DNA of 64,000 nucleotides, from assembly GCA_002495055.1 (NCBI GenBank), contig DADR01000041.1:1-64000 (forward strand). Direction: 5' to 3'. This stretch comes from Methanoregula sp. UBA247 (GTDB lineage: Archaea > Halobacteriota > Methanomicrobia > Methanomicrobiales > Methanospirillaceae). Positions within the stretch are counted from its first letter, which is position 1. Each line of letters opens with the position of its first letter. The notes below the pieces were generated by a model, which was given only the letters and a program-made list of their open reading frames with translations, was not told the DNA's origin and did not search any database. Positions 17,252-26,346 of this stretch are shown in pieces. The position numbers were made by a program, and so were the translations under genes.

Positions 17252-18682
17252 ATGTGTGGTATCGTTGGCATCGTGGATGCTGGCGGTGCATCCATCCAGC
17301 TCTATTATGCCCTGTATGCTCTCCAGCACCGTGGCCAGGAAAGCGCCGGCATATCAACATATGACGGCATAAATCTTCAAAAATTCAAAGGGGCAGGGCT
17401 TGTTGCCGACGTATTTTCTCCGACTGTTTTATGTGATCTGAAGGGTAATGCGGGGATCGGACATGTCCGCTACCCGACAACGGGTTCGAACCTTCCGGAG
17501 AACATCCAGCCTTTGAATTTTCAGTTCAAAGATCACCTCATCTCCATCGCCCATAACGGGAACCTCGTCAATACCTGCGAACTCCGCTCCGCGTTTGAAG
17601 AGGCCGGGCAGATCTTCACAACAACGACGGATACGGAGATCATAGCAAAGATCCTGATGGACGAGATCAGCAGTTCTAACTGCGTGGAAGATGCGGTCAA
17701 GATCTGCATGCAGAAAACCCGTGGCTCCTATTCTGTCGTGATGATGATTGACGGGATCATCTACGCGTTCCGTGACCCATTAGGCATAAAGCCATTTTGT
17801 ATCGCCAAGACGGAAAATGGTTACCTGGTCGCCTCAGAGAGTGTAGCAGCCGATGCCCTGAATGCAAAGTTTCTCCGCGATGTTTTTCCTGGCGAGTTGA
17901 TCCGGATCGATTCCGAAGGGATCAAATGCACCCGGATAGCGGTTCCCGGGAAGCGTGCTCACTGCATCTTCGAGTATATCTATTTTGCACGGGCTGACTC
18001 CATTATCGACGGTGTTCTTGTCTACGATGTGCGCCGGAAAATAGGGCAGAAGCTCTACGAGGAGGACCCGGTAAGGGCGGATTCCGTCTGCTCGGTCCCT
18101 GATTCCGGAACTGCCTATGCCATTGGGTATGCAGAAGGTTCTAAAATTCCGTTTGTCGAGTCCCTGATGAAGAACCGGTACAGTGGGCGCACGTTCATTA
18201 TGCCCTCCCAGAAAGAACGGGAGAAGGCCGTCCGGCTCAAGCTCAACCCAATTCCGGCACACCTGAAGGATAAATCAATCGTTCTGGTTGACGACAGCAT
18301 TGTCCGCGGGACAACGTCAAGGCGGATTATCGAGACGATGCGGGAAGCTGGTGCCCGGGAGATACATATGCGCATCGGGTCACCGGCCATCAAGGCACCC
18401 TGTTATCTGGGTGTAGATATGCCCACCAGAGAAGAGTTGATCGCTAGTAACCGGATCGAAGAAGAGGTCAGGCACAAGATCACCGCGACCACACTCCACC
18501 ACATCTCCCTCGGTGCACTCATTGAAGCAATTGGTATCGATCGCGAGGATTTATGTACCGGGTGTCTGACGGGGTGCTATCCCTTAGCTATCGAAGGTGA
18601 ACATGCAAAGATGCATCAGGTCGATTTTGTAGATGCGACATACCAGGCAAAACTGGGGTCATTTGAGGCCGAGAGTACGTGA
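17252..18682 (+). CDS. purF: Amidophosphoribosyltransferase
   Basis: 476 residues. Makes phosphoribosylamine from PRPP and glutamine, the first committed step of purine synthesis. The sequence starts MCGIVG, so Cys2 is the glutamine-amidotransferase nucleophile directly after Met removal, with no propeptide of note. Glutaminase domain at 2-230, phosphoribosyltransferase domain at about 250-430 with the PRPP loop VLVDDSIVRGTTSRR. The four Cys that hold the [4Fe-4S] cluster in the Bacillus enzyme have counterparts here: AHCIFEY, KAPCYLG and LCTGC. Third gene of the lsm operon, 10 bp after rpl37e. Confidence 0.96.
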   Translation: MCGIVGIVDAGGASIQLYYALYALQHRGQESAGISTYDGINLQKFKGAGLVADVFSPTVLCDLKGNAGIGHVRYPTTGSNLPENIQPLNFQFKDHLISIAHNGNLVNTCELRSAFEEAGQIFTTTTDTEIIAKILMDEISSSNCVEDAVKICMQKTRGSYSVVMMIDGIIYAFRDPLGIKPFCIAKTENGYLVASESVAADALNAKFLRDVFPGELIRIDSEGIKCTRIAVPGKRAHCIFEYIYFARADSIIDGVLVYDVRRKIGQKLYEEDPVRADSVCSVPDSGTAYAIGYAEGSKIPFVESLMKNRYSGRTFIMPSQKEREKAVRLKLNPIPAHLKDKSIVLVDDSIVRGTTSRRIIETMREAGAREIHMRIGSPAIKAPCYLGVDMPTREELIASNRIEEEVRHKITATTLHHISLGALIEAIGIDREDLCTGCLTGCYPLAIEGEHAKMHQVDFVDATYQAKLGSFEAEST

Positions 18683-18810
18683 ACAGGATTTGGCATACGA
18701 ATTTCTTTTCTTTAAAAACCGATTCTGAAGGCATGTAAATCATTTTTTCAATCTCTGCAACAAAACGATAAGAAATCTCACTCCGGTGTAGTGGATAAGA
18801 AAGGATAGCT

Positions 18811-19488
18811 ATGGAGCACATAAAAAACGCCTTCGATAACATCGCTGCAGAATATGACTCCCAGCGCCAGTATGTCATCCCGGAGATGGACGAGTACTAT
18901 GGTGCTGCAGTCTGGGCAGCGGAGTCACCTGAGAACAACCCTGCAATTCTCGATATAGGTGCTGGAGCGGGACTGTTGAGCGCACTGATGCTGCAGAAAT
19001 TCCCGGGAGCAACCCTGACACTGCTGGATATTTCAGAGAATATGCTTGCGGTGGCCCGGCAGCGATTTTCTGGCCGAAAGAACATCAGGTATATAGTCAA
19101 TGATTACAGCAGGGCGGAGCTGGAAGGGCCGTATGATATCGTTTGTTCCGCGCTCTCTATCCACCATCTCGCCACTGAGGACAAATTCAAACTCTTCGAA
19201 AAGATATATTCCGCTCTGAAGCCAGGTTGCATGTTCATCAATGCAGACCAGGCAGATGGGGAGACCTTCTATTTCCGGCAGCGTTACCTTGATTACTGGA
19301 ACCAGTTTTTAAAGAGCGGCCCATTGAACGAGCAAGTACATATTGAAATCCTCAACCGGCGCGACATCCTGGACCGGAACGAAAAACTGTCCGTACAGAT
19401 GCAGTGGCTTAAGGAGTGCGGTTTTTATGAGGTTGATGTGGTTTTCAAAAATCGGATATTCATCGTGACTGTCGCGCGAAAGGCATAA
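18811..19488 (+). CDS. Class I SAM-dependent methyltransferase
   Basis: 225 residues. Rossmann methyltransferase with motif I DIGAGAGLLS (about 47-56), acidic ribose contact LLDISENML (about 71-79) and a motif IV region YDIVCSALSIHHL (about 109-121). Best resembles the UbiE/small-molecule group (Methyltransf_11/12), but the substrate cannot be told. The start ATG follows a weak GGATAG. It stands alone, with 128 bp before it and a non-coding stretch after it. Confidence 0.8.
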   Translation: MEHIKNAFDNIAAEYDSQRQYVIPEMDEYYGAAVWAAESPENNPAILDIGAGAGLLSALMLQKFPGATLTLLDISENMLAVARQRFSGRKNIRYIVNDYSRAELEGPYDIVCSALSIHHLATEDKFKLFEKIYSALKPGCMFINADQADGETFYFRQRYLDYWNQFLKSGPLNEQVHIEILNRRDILDRNEKLSVQMQWLKECGFYEVDVVFKNRIFIVTVARKA

Positions 19489-19772
19489 ATTCCTGTTAAT
19501 CCACGTTATCCCCCTCATAAGTTATTGAACGTACAATAAGGGAACAGTATGAGATCCGCAAAGGCGCGCCCGGCTTGCCGGAATCGGTGCTGGCTTCTGC
19601 CACGGTTGGTGAGGAGAATCTTCACTGGTTTTCCACAACCAATGCTTGTTTTTTTGGCTGTTTGAACACATTGCAAAATCTCATGCTAGTCCGGGGATCT
19701 GATTTAAAGACTGCATTAGATAATGACACCGACACAAAGAACGGTAATCAAACAGATTTTTAAAAGAACCAG
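19489..19772. other. Non-coding stretch between methyltransferase gene and tRNA
   Basis: No frame with recognisable protein character. A 62-codon plus-strand frame (19575-19763) has no ribosome-binding site and runs straight up to the tRNA 3' end, so it is not called. Confidence 0.5.
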
Positions 19773-19847
19773 TAGCGAGGGATGGATTTGAACCATCGAT
19801 CTACGGGTTATGAGCCCGTCGGGATATCCTGACTACCCTACCTCGCT
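19773..19847 (-). tRNA. tRNA-Met(CAT), initiator type
   Basis: 75 nt cloverleaf on the minus strand. The acceptor pairs AGCGAGG with CCTCGCT and position 73 is A. The anticodon stem-loop is ACGGG-CTCATAA-CCCGT with anticodon CAT, and the T arm is GATGG-TTCAAAT-CCATC. The A1-T72 end pair and three consecutive GC pairs next to the anticodon loop are the archaeal initiator signs, which separate it from elongator Met and tRNA-Ile2. CCA is not encoded (CTG follows). Confidence 0.93.
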
Positions 19848-19958
19848 TCTCTAATCAGGATAATATTATTGTCGGGGTGCGCTGATATACTTTACCCAAT
19901 TTGACTGTTACAGAATCATAGTGGGGAGATTTAATTACTCTTTTACCCAGAGAGAATT

Positions 19959-20360
19959 ATGGATGACGAAATCAGGCAGATACGGGAGAAGCGGGTACAG
20001 GAACTGAAAGAAAGAATGAAACACACGGTCAAAGCAGAGGTTACTCATGTTGATGAGATCCATTTTCAGGAATTCATCAAGACGCATACCTTTGTGGTTC
20101 TGGATTTCTGGGCTGAATGGTGCGCCCCATGCCGCCGGGTGGGAATCGTCCTTGAAGAACTGTCTAAAGAGTTTTCCGGGAAGGTTACCTTCGGCAAGTG
20201 TAATACAGAAGATAACCGGCTTCTCGCAATGCAGTTCAACATTACCGCAATACCCTCAATAATGCTATTTTCGCATGGCCAGCTGGTGGACCGGATTATC
20301 GGGGCCTATCCAAAAGAGGCACTCCGGGAAAAAATTGTCAGGAAATTTAATATAAAATAA
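19959..20360 (+). CDS. Thioredoxin with N-terminal helical extension
   Basis: 133 residues. The thioredoxin fold (about 28-130) has the active site WCAPC (Cys55, Cys58) and the cis-Pro segment ITAIPSIMLF. The first 25 residues are a charged helix (MDDEIRQIREKRVQELKERM) found in several methanogen thioredoxins. Cytoplasmic disulfide reductant; the fusion at 8302 or another reductase would reduce it. Single gene, convergent with the PCD-like gene. Confidence 0.93.
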   Translation: MDDEIRQIREKRVQELKERMKHTVKAEVTHVDEIHFQEFIKTHTFVVLDFWAEWCAPCRRVGIVLEELSKEFSGKVTFGKCNTEDNRLLAMQFNITAIPSIMLFSHGQLVDRIIGAYPKEALREKIVRKFNIK

Positions 20361-20390
20361 AAAAAATTCAGCGAAAAAAACAGGATTAAT

Positions 20391-20714
20391 CTATCCGCGT
20401 GCGTTCAGTTTTGCGGCCATAATGAAATCGTTTAACGTCAATCCCCCGGCAGGATACGTGTAATAGGAGATCTCGACGAATTTTGATTCTTTCATGCATA
20501 TATCCGGAATATGACCATCATCGGTGGAAAGAGCTATAACCTCATTAAAAAACACAACGCACTGGCCGCAGTTATCGAACTCATAAATCCTGGTCAGGTG
20601 ACCATTGTCGAGCGACCATCCGGGCACTTCACTGAGGAGCTCAAATATCTCCTTTCTTGTTAATGGCGGAGATCCCGCTCTATAGGAGGTGCATTTTTTC
20701 TGTGCGAGTTCCAT
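20391..20714 (-). CDS. Pterin-4a-carbinolamine dehydratase-like protein
   Basis: 107 residues, the usual PCD/DCoH length. Conserved shape: LSEVPGWSLDNGHLTRIYEF, an FNEV helix, and the C-terminal GGLTLNDFIMAAKLN. Of the three His of the canonical HHP...TH set only His68 (GHIPD) remains: the second is Ile69 and the third is Tyr at about 87. It may therefore not act as a pterin dehydratase, and related PCD-like proteins have been linked to molybdopterin metabolism. It begins near a low-quality frame upstream. The family is likely, the activity doubtful. Confidence 0.8.
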   Translation of the reverse strand: MELAQKKCTSYRAGSPPLTRKEIFELLSEVPGWSLDNGHLTRIYEFDNCGQCVVFFNEVIALSTDDGHIPDICMKESKFVEISYYTYPAGGLTLNDFIMAAKLNARG

Positions 20715-21185
20715 GGTTATTTCTCGTTTTTATGAACAAAAAAAGTTTCTCTTGAGCAGATGGCCATTTTTCCACCTGCTTGTTATATGTCATGGATTGT
20801 ACGGAATATCCGGCAGTCGTGGCAGAGTCAGATGGTTTCTGCCTGTCAGTTTGCGACGGTAAAAGTATCATAATTACTGCTGAAATCAATAAAACGATAA
20901 TAATCGGATCGATAACTGTCACCGGAAGTGGCAGAAATCCCGGTATGCCAAATACCAGGTGGCAGAGGCCGAATGGTTTTGATTCCATTATAGGTAAAAA
21001 GCTGCCCGGAGGTGCCAGGAAACATAACCGGATACCACACTCCAGAGTGTCGTTTTTGTCGAGGGATTCCTCGCAAATTTATGGCAGCGGATATCGGGAG
21101 GAATGCTGCGGCACAGATACAGGTTCGCATCTGATTGTTAATCCTAGCAACTCTGAATGAACCAAGCTTACCCAAAAAGACCATA
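20715..21185. other. Gap of about 470 bp, possibly holding a small membrane-protein gene
   Basis: No confident gene. A minus-strand frame (20988 to 20680) encodes a hydrophobic segment (VIDPIIIVLLISAVIMILL) followed by a polar tail, but it has no ribosome-binding site and overlaps the start of the PCD-like gene by 35 bp. It may be a decayed membrane protein. Frames on the other strand look random. Confidence 0.3.
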
Positions 21186-23369
21186 ATGCGTAAGGCACTA
21201 CGTTCTACTGAAAACGTGTCATCAGTATTTTCAACTCTCCACGAATCCCTCCAGCAGGTGCTTGCACAAAGACTGGATTGGACTGAGCTCCGTGATGTGC
21301 AGGAGCGGACATATTCAGCGGTAGTGAGAGGAAACGATGTACTCGTTATTGCACCAACAGCAGGCGGTAAGTCAGAGGCAGCACTCATCCCTGTCATCGA
21401 TGATATCCTTAAAAATGGCAGAATGGGCGTTACCTGCCTCTATATCTCTCCTTTAAAAGCGCTGATCAATGATCAGGAAGAACGTTTCAGGTTGTTTTGC
21501 ACTCCTACATTATTATCCGTCATGAAATGGCATGGGGATGTCCCAAAGGGAGATCGCACCTGGAAAGTGGGGGAACCCCCCCATTTTCTGATGATTACTC
21601 CTGAATCGCTTGAAGTTCTGCTCCAGGAAAAAAAGTTATCCCCGGATCTTCGGACAGTCAGGACCATCATTATTGACGAACTCCATGCGTTTGTTGAGTC
21701 AGAGCGAGGTGTACATCTTAAGGTGTTGCTCAACCGGATGGATCGTATCGCTCAAAGACCCGTTCAGCGGATCGGACTTTCAGCAACAGCGGGAAATCCT
21801 GAAGAAGTGCTGGAATGGCTGTCTGATAACCGGCATAGTACAGAACTTGTTATGGTCCTCCCCCCCTCAAAAGAGAAACAGTTCCTTTTTATTGTTGAGC
21901 CTGAAGAATCAGAACGGATCGATTCTCTTGTACGGATTGTGAATCAGAAGAAGGCGCTCGTCTTTGTCAACAGCAGGAGCGTTGCAGAGAGACTTATGAA
22001 GGCAAGTGCCGGAAGGATACGAAATCTTCACATACATCACTCTTCACTCTCTGCAACAACCCGAAAATCGTCAGAAGAAGCATTCTTTTCACCGGGAGGT
22101 GCATGCATCATCTGCACCAGCACGCTGGAACTAGGGATCGATATTGGCGACCTTGATGTGGTGGTACAGGTTGGTCCTCCAAATTCTGTCTCTTCTTTTC
22201 TCCAGCGTATGGGACGAACCGGGCGGCGGGGAAAATCCGCGTATGTAGCCTGGGTGCTCCAGAACCCATGTGAGCTGCTATGCAGCCTTGCAATCATAGA
22301 ATGCGCTCTCAGGAAAGAAGTAGAAAATCTCACCCCCCCTAAAAAACCTTACAACGTCCTGCTCCAGCAGATTTTTCTGTATTTATACAACCATTCCCGG
22401 GCAAGCCGCAAACAGATAGCAGCATCAATACTCTCCTATCCGGCATTCCAAGATATTGAACCTGAAATTCTTGATCGGATCATTTCCCATCTGATTACCT
22501 CTGATTTCGCCACTACCGATGGTGAGATCGTGATGCTGGGAACCGAGGCTGAGCGGGTATTCGGGCGTTCGAACTGGAAGGATCTCTATTCAGTGATCAG
22601 CGGTGGCGGGGAGTACCGTGCCATGACTCCTGATGGAGAGATTGTGGGAAAACTCGATGCACGGTTTGTTAACAGCAAAAACTCAGAAGAAATTTCGCTC
22701 GGCGGACGCACCTGGTCTATGGTGAAGTGTGACGAAGGACATAATATTGTGGTCGTGGTACCAAGCGGATCAGACACTTCCCGCATTTTCTGGACCAGTG
22801 CCGGTGAAAGTGGCTTTTCACCCCTTGTGTGCCAGATGGTACAGAGAATATGTGCACGGGGGGAATCAGCGCTTCCGCTGGGTGAGCATGAGCAGGATGT
22901 AATGCAATCCGTACTCGCAAAGATTCCGGAATGTCTCGGCGAGGAGGGATTGTATGTTATCGAAAAGACAGGTAAAAGAGGACTTGAGGTTCTCATATTC
23001 TCTTTTTCCGGAAGCAGGTTTAACCGGTTGCTTTCGCTCCTTCTTAAGGATCGACTCGGTGGTAAAGCTCAGGTAAAGTACACTGATTTTAGTATCAAAA
23101 TAATACGTGCTGGAAAAAAAGGTATTGGGCAACGCGTCCTCCATGTATTAAAAGAAATCCAGAAGATGGAGAAGGATGAAATAGCGGCAGTTCTCCCAAT
23201 GCCCCAGGCAGAGAGCTGGAAATTTGCCCGTGCTCTGCCGGCGGCGCTCCTTTCTGATCTGTCCTTGTCTGACCACTATCATGTTGAGGAATTCATGGAT
23301 GTTATGAAGCACGTACCGGTTTTGATCCTGGATTCTGACCCGTGTATCCACTATCCTGATGAAGAATAA
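21186..23369 (+). CDS. Lhr-type DEAD/DEAH-box helicase
   Basis: About 727 residues from the ATG at 21186; the frame is open upstream to a TTG at 21135. SF2 helicase: Q-like region, Walker A APTAGGKSE (about 58-66), DELH box (IIIDELHAF), motif III GLSATAGN, and motif VI QRMGRTGRRG. The helicase core is followed by a winged-helix part (about 410-480) and an Lhr-core-like region (YSVISGGGEYRAMTPDGEIVGKLDARFV). Shorter than full bacterial Lhr, similar to archaeal Lhr-core proteins involved in DNA repair and recombination. Cytoplasmic ATP-dependent unwinding enzyme. No operon partner. The exact start is uncertain. Confidence 0.85.
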   Translation: MRKALRSTENVSSVFSTLHESLQQVLAQRLDWTELRDVQERTYSAVVRGNDVLVIAPTAGGKSEAALIPVIDDILKNGRMGVTCLYISPLKALINDQEERFRLFCTPTLLSVMKWHGDVPKGDRTWKVGEPPHFLMITPESLEVLLQEKKLSPDLRTVRTIIIDELHAFVESERGVHLKVLLNRMDRIAQRPVQRIGLSATAGNPEEVLEWLSDNRHSTELVMVLPPSKEKQFLFIVEPEESERIDSLVRIVNQKKALVFVNSRSVAERLMKASAGRIRNLHIHHSSLSATTRKSSEEAFFSPGGACIICTSTLELGIDIGDLDVVVQVGPPNSVSSFLQRMGRTGRRGKSAYVAWVLQNPCELLCSLAIIECALRKEVENLTPPKKPYNVLLQQIFLYLYNHSRASRKQIAASILSYPAFQDIEPEILDRIISHLITSDFATTDGEIVMLGTEAERVFGRSNWKDLYSVISGGGEYRAMTPDGEIVGKLDARFVNSKNSEEISLGGRTWSMVKCDEGHNIVVVVPSGSDTSRIFWTSAGESGFSPLVCQMVQRICARGESALPLGEHEQDVMQSVLAKIPECLGEEGLYVIEKTGKRGLEVLIFSFSGSRFNRLLSLLLKDRLGGKAQVKYTDFSIKIIRAGKKGIGQRVLHVLKEIQKMEKDEIAAVLPMPQAESWKFARALPAALLSDLSLSDHYHVEEFMDVMKHVPVLILDSDPCIHYPDEE

Positions 23370-23437
23370 GATTACCCGTATACATGCACATTGCCAAAAG
23401 CATCGGATATTATATAGAAAACAGGGAAAATTAAACT

Positions 23438-23848
23438 ATGAAATACGGTCTCATTCTTCTTGCCATTACCATCATTCTTGTTGGTGTCTGTGGATGCACC
23501 CAGACACCGACACCCTCCCCAGTAAACGTGACTTCACCTCTCCTCACCACAGAGTCGCCAACGGTTGTTATAACAGCAACCCTGCAAAAGACACCTATGG
23601 TATCTGACAATACCATCAGGATCAAAAAGTTAGCGTTCGATCCCGCTAATATTACCGTCAAAGTGGGATCAACCGTGCGCTGGGTGAATCAGGATTCGGT
23701 TCCGCACAGGATAATGTTTGCGGATGGGACATATTCACAGACGCTTGCGGCTTCGGATTCCTGGAGCAGGAAAATTGACTCGCAGGGTACCTATAATTAT
23801 ATCTGTTCAATTCACCCGGAAATGCATGGAACTGTTATTGTAGAATGA
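23438..23848 (+). CDS. Blue-copper (cupredoxin) lipoprotein
   Basis: 136 residues. A lipoprotein-type signal peptide with Cys20 in the lipobox (GVCGC) is followed by a Thr/Pro-rich linker (about 21-55) and a plastocyanin/azurin-like domain (about 58-136). All four type-1 copper ligands are visible: His90 (SVPHRI), Cys123, His126 and Met129 (CSIHPEMHG). Probably a small electron carrier or copper-binding protein outside the membrane. Start at ATG 23438. Single gene, separated from the helicase gene by 68 bp. Confidence 0.9.
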   Translation: MKYGLILLAITIILVGVCGCTQTPTPSPVNVTSPLLTTESPTVVITATLQKTPMVSDNTIRIKKLAFDPANITVKVGSTVRWVNQDSVPHRIMFADGTYSQTLAASDSWSRKIDSQGTYNYICSIHPEMHGTVIVE

Positions 23849-23870
23849 ATAAAAAAGTCAGAGAAAAAAA

Positions 23871-24086
23871 TTATAACCCGGCTATCCGGAGCATTGCACC
23901 GAGAAGAATCCCGAACATAGAAGTGGAAGCGGATAACATACCCAGAAGAATATACCCGGCTATTAATCCAATTTTCAGAGGAATATAGGTGCGGTTCAGA
24001 TTAAGCCTTCGTACCACACGAAATGTTTTTGTTTCTGGTGAAATCTGTGGTTTATTTTTCTTAATCCGTATCATAGTGTTCTCCAT
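23871..24086 (-). CDS. Small membrane protein, unknown function
   Basis: 71 residues from the ATG at 24086 (longer frame to 24131). A basic N-terminal half (MIRIKKNKPQ...RVVRRLNLNR) is followed by one or two hydrophobic stretches (IGLIAGYILLGML and MFGILLGAML) rich in Gly, as in small helical membrane proteins. No family recognised. It is the last chromosomal gene before the integrated element. Ribosome-binding site weak. Confidence 0.45.
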   Translation of the reverse strand: MENTMIRIKKNKPQISPETKTFRVVRRLNLNRTYIPLKIGLIAGYILLGMLSASTSMFGILLGAMLRIAGL

Positions 24087-24420
24087 GCTGACCAGGGATT
24101 TTCTATAACAATTCCGGTGCTGCCGCTTCACTTTTTAAATAATTGAATGGTGCGTAGTATGTTGTATTATGAATAGGTATTATATATAATTTTTTTCTGC
24201 AATAAAAATAAAAAATCTTATAATTTCTCTTATTTTTGAGAAACAGCCAAAATAAATCGGGTATTTTTAAAAATCGCAACGCACCGGGCACTTATTAGAT
24301 TCATGTCCCCCAAAATCTTCTGAAATATGTTCAGTGCGCAGGGAATAATAAATGATTGCAGGAAATGAAAAATTAAACCAGAAATAACGAAATGGGAATA
24401 AATACCGGTAAAAAATAAGA
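24087..24420. other. AT-rich chromosomal spacer before attL
   Basis: 334 bp, very AT-rich, with no credible frame or RNA gene. It ends exactly at the 16-bp tRNA-derived repeat. It is probably the original sequence downstream of the tRNA-Ser gene before integration. Confidence 0.5.
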
Positions 24421-24436
24421 ATACGCCGAGGGGGAG
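24421..24436. repeat. attL, 16-bp copy of the tRNA-Ser 3' end
   Basis: Identical to 52241-52256. It reads on the minus strand as CTCCCCCTCGGCGTAT, that is the T-stem and acceptor 3' strands plus G73 and TAT. The rest of the tRNA is absent here. Confidence 0.88.
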
Positions 24437-24464
24437 CGTCGGTAAAGGTGGTACCGAATCCTGA

Positions 24465-24497
24465 CATTTATTTATAAAGGGGTCGAACGCACCCCTT
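24465..24497 (+). promoter_or_regulatory. Integrase promoter with a 7-bp inverted repeat operator
   Basis: A TATA box (ATTTATTTATAAAGG) is followed by the perfect inverted repeat AAGGGGT (24477-24483) - 7 nt - ACCCCTT (24491-24497), placed between the TATA box and the ATG at 24504. No Shine-Dalgarno sequence; the message is probably leaderless. A protein on the repeat would block transcription initiation, so integrase expression is likely repressed from here. Confidence 0.5.
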
Positions 24498-24503
24498 ATT
24501 CAG

Positions 24504-25814
24504 ATGCAGCAGAAACAACCCGCGCCACCCGACCCCAACACCTCAAATCGCTTCTATCAAGCAGATGAAACGCATCTGGAATACATTCGGACACTTCTCT
24601 ATCGAGCCCGCAATGGCATACCAACTAAAAAGACAAATGTTATGCTTCCTTCAATATCAGAAGACGATGTTGCCCTTCTCAAGGAGTTTCTTGCTGAGAT
24701 CCAGGCAACGGAGCACATCACGGTAAAACGTGTTTATAAATATGCGTATATTATGGTTCACTGGCGGGAATACATAGGTGAATACCGTCTGAACACAATA
24801 GCCGATCTCCATGCCGGAATCAATGCGATACAAGTCTCTCGTGACAGGTCCGGCAATCCCCGTTATGCGAAACACACCCTGGCCGACTATGTTGGTTTCA
24901 TAAAAAGATTCTACCTTTGGTTGTCGGAAAATGGCTATACTGCAATACAGGAAAAGAAAATCAGTAAAATCCGGCCCCCTACCACGCCCCTTATGACCAA
25001 AACCGCAGAGATGCTCGTATCAGAAAATGATGTGCTGAAGATGATCGAAGCCTGCCAGAATTCCAGGGACCGTGCACTTATCAGCCTGATATATGAAAGT
25101 GGTTGCCGCGTCGGTGAAATTGGCAATCTGCGTTGGGGGCAAGTCCAGTTTAACGACTGGAATGTCGCAATTAACGTCGACAACAAGACCGGAAAACCCC
25201 GGTATATCCCCCTTGTGGCGACCCGTCCTTACCTTGCACAATGGAAAAATGACTATCCTTTACCAATACTAAACGATGGTTTTGTTTTTCTGACTGCGGG
25301 CAAACACGAACAACTAAAATACCGGGGGACTGTCAAACAATTCGAAAAGATAGCCCGACGAGCTGGTATAACGAAGCATTGCACTTTTCATATATTTCGC
25401 CATTCCAGAATAACCCACCTCATCCAGAAGGGTTTCGGCGAGTCTAAAATTAAATTAATGATGTGGGGGAGCCTCGATTCTGAAATGTTCAAGGCATACG
25501 CTCACCTGACAAATGCTGACATTGACAATGAGGTAGCTAAACAGGCTGGAATAATCTTACCCGATCAGAGAAAGAAGACTGACTGCCTTGAACCCCGTCA
25601 GTGTCCGGGATGCTATACTATCAATGCTCCTACACAGCATTTTTGCGGCAATTGTGGGACTGAGCTGACCGAAACGGCAAAGAATGAACTGAGGTCCGCA
25701 AAGAGCCAGCTGAATACGCTTCTAGCATCACCTCAGGGTATAGCAGAAACCATTGCATGCCTTCAGCAGATACAGAAAGAACAGTCCTATGGACGCACGG
25801 TGGTTGCAGAGTAA
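24504..25814 (+). CDS. int: Tyrosine-recombinase integrase
   Basis: 436 residues. An N-terminal SAM-like core-binding domain (about 60-165) precedes a catalytic domain (about 180-345) with Arg202 (SGCRVGEI), a Lys in the KTGKPRYIPL hairpin, His296-x2-Arg299 (HIFRHSR) and the nucleophile Tyr332 (KAYAHLT). The usual Gly-His/Trp position before Tyr reads WGS. The C-terminus carries a zinc ribbon (CPGCYTINAPTQHFCGNCG, about 371-389), common in archaeal XerC/D-like integrases. It should recombine the 16-bp tRNA-Ser attachment core. First gene of the element, next to attL. Function assignment is strong. Confidence 0.94.
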   Translation: MQQKQPAPPDPNTSNRFYQADETHLEYIRTLLYRARNGIPTKKTNVMLPSISEDDVALLKEFLAEIQATEHITVKRVYKYAYIMVHWREYIGEYRLNTIADLHAGINAIQVSRDRSGNPRYAKHTLADYVGFIKRFYLWLSENGYTAIQEKKISKIRPPTTPLMTKTAEMLVSENDVLKMIEACQNSRDRALISLIYESGCRVGEIGNLRWGQVQFNDWNVAINVDNKTGKPRYIPLVATRPYLAQWKNDYPLPILNDGFVFLTAGKHEQLKYRGTVKQFEKIARRAGITKHCTFHIFRHSRITHLIQKGFGESKIKLMMWGSLDSEMFKAYAHLTNADIDNEVAKQAGIILPDQRKKTDCLEPRQCPGCYTINAPTQHFCGNCGTELTETAKNELRSAKSQLNTLLASPQGIAETIACLQQIQKEQSYGRTVVAE

Positions 25815-25954
25815 ATATCTGCGGAACAGAGTGTCTTTGAGTATCTATATTTCTAGATAAATAACCATTTAAATCTCCTCTTTTGTCAATTCCTGACCAT
25901 AAAACATTGCAATAGTGACATCCACTTATATGCAAAGATTCAATATTTATATGT

Positions 25955-26179
25955 ATGACCGAACAACGGCATACAGCGGCTGAAGCAGCCAAATTGCGGA
26001 TACTCGGTATTACCGAGCACCGTTGGATAGCAAACCTCGAAAGCATTGCCCGTCACGCAGGAATCTGCAGGCTGACAGCGGAAAAATACCTGAACCAACT
26101 CATTGAGGAAGGTAAAGTCAGAGAGATGCGGGTAGGGAATAATCGACTTTTTGTCAGGGAGACAGGGGGTGATTCATGA
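25955..26179 (+). CDS. Small winged-helix DNA-binding protein
   Basis: 74 residues. Helix-turn-helix pattern (LRILGITEHRWIANLESIARHAGICRLTAEKYLNQLIEEGKVREMR) followed by a short wing (VGNNRLFVRETG). Likely a regulator of the replication genes or of the element. Its stop overlaps the ATG of the following 51-residue gene by 4 bp. A TATA-like TTCAATATTTATATG lies just before the ATG, so leaderless transcription is likely. Confidence 0.65.
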   Translation: MTEQRHTAAEAAKLRILGITEHRWIANLESIARHAGICRLTAEKYLNQLIEEGKVREMRVGNNRLFVRETGGDS

Positions 26180-26331
26180 TGGCAACTGCCGATCATTCCC
26201 AATCCCAATCTAAGAATGGGATAATTGACGGATTTACCATTCACCAGGATACCCTGGATCAACTGGATGCCGTTCTCAAAGCCATTGCGATCAATCTTAT
26301 CCGGCAAAGACGCTGGATTCTGATACCGTGA
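26176..26331 (+). CDS. 51-residue protein in the replication operon, unknown
   Basis: Starts with ATGATG overlapping the stop of the winged-helix gene (ATGA) and ends just before a GGAGG ribosome-binding site. Polar N-terminus rich in Ser/Gln, then a predicted helix (DTLDQLDAVLKAIAINLIRQRRW). No family recognised. The exact overlap and placement between two better genes support it; the small size is the doubt. Confidence 0.45.
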   Translation: MMATADHSQSQSKNGIIDGFTIHQDTLDQLDAVLKAIAINLIRQRRWILIP

Positions 26332-26346
26332 GGAGGCTGATGAAAA

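Noticed and set aside
19575..19763. 62-codon plus-strand frame before the tRNA
   Set aside because: No start signals, and composition like non-coding DNA.
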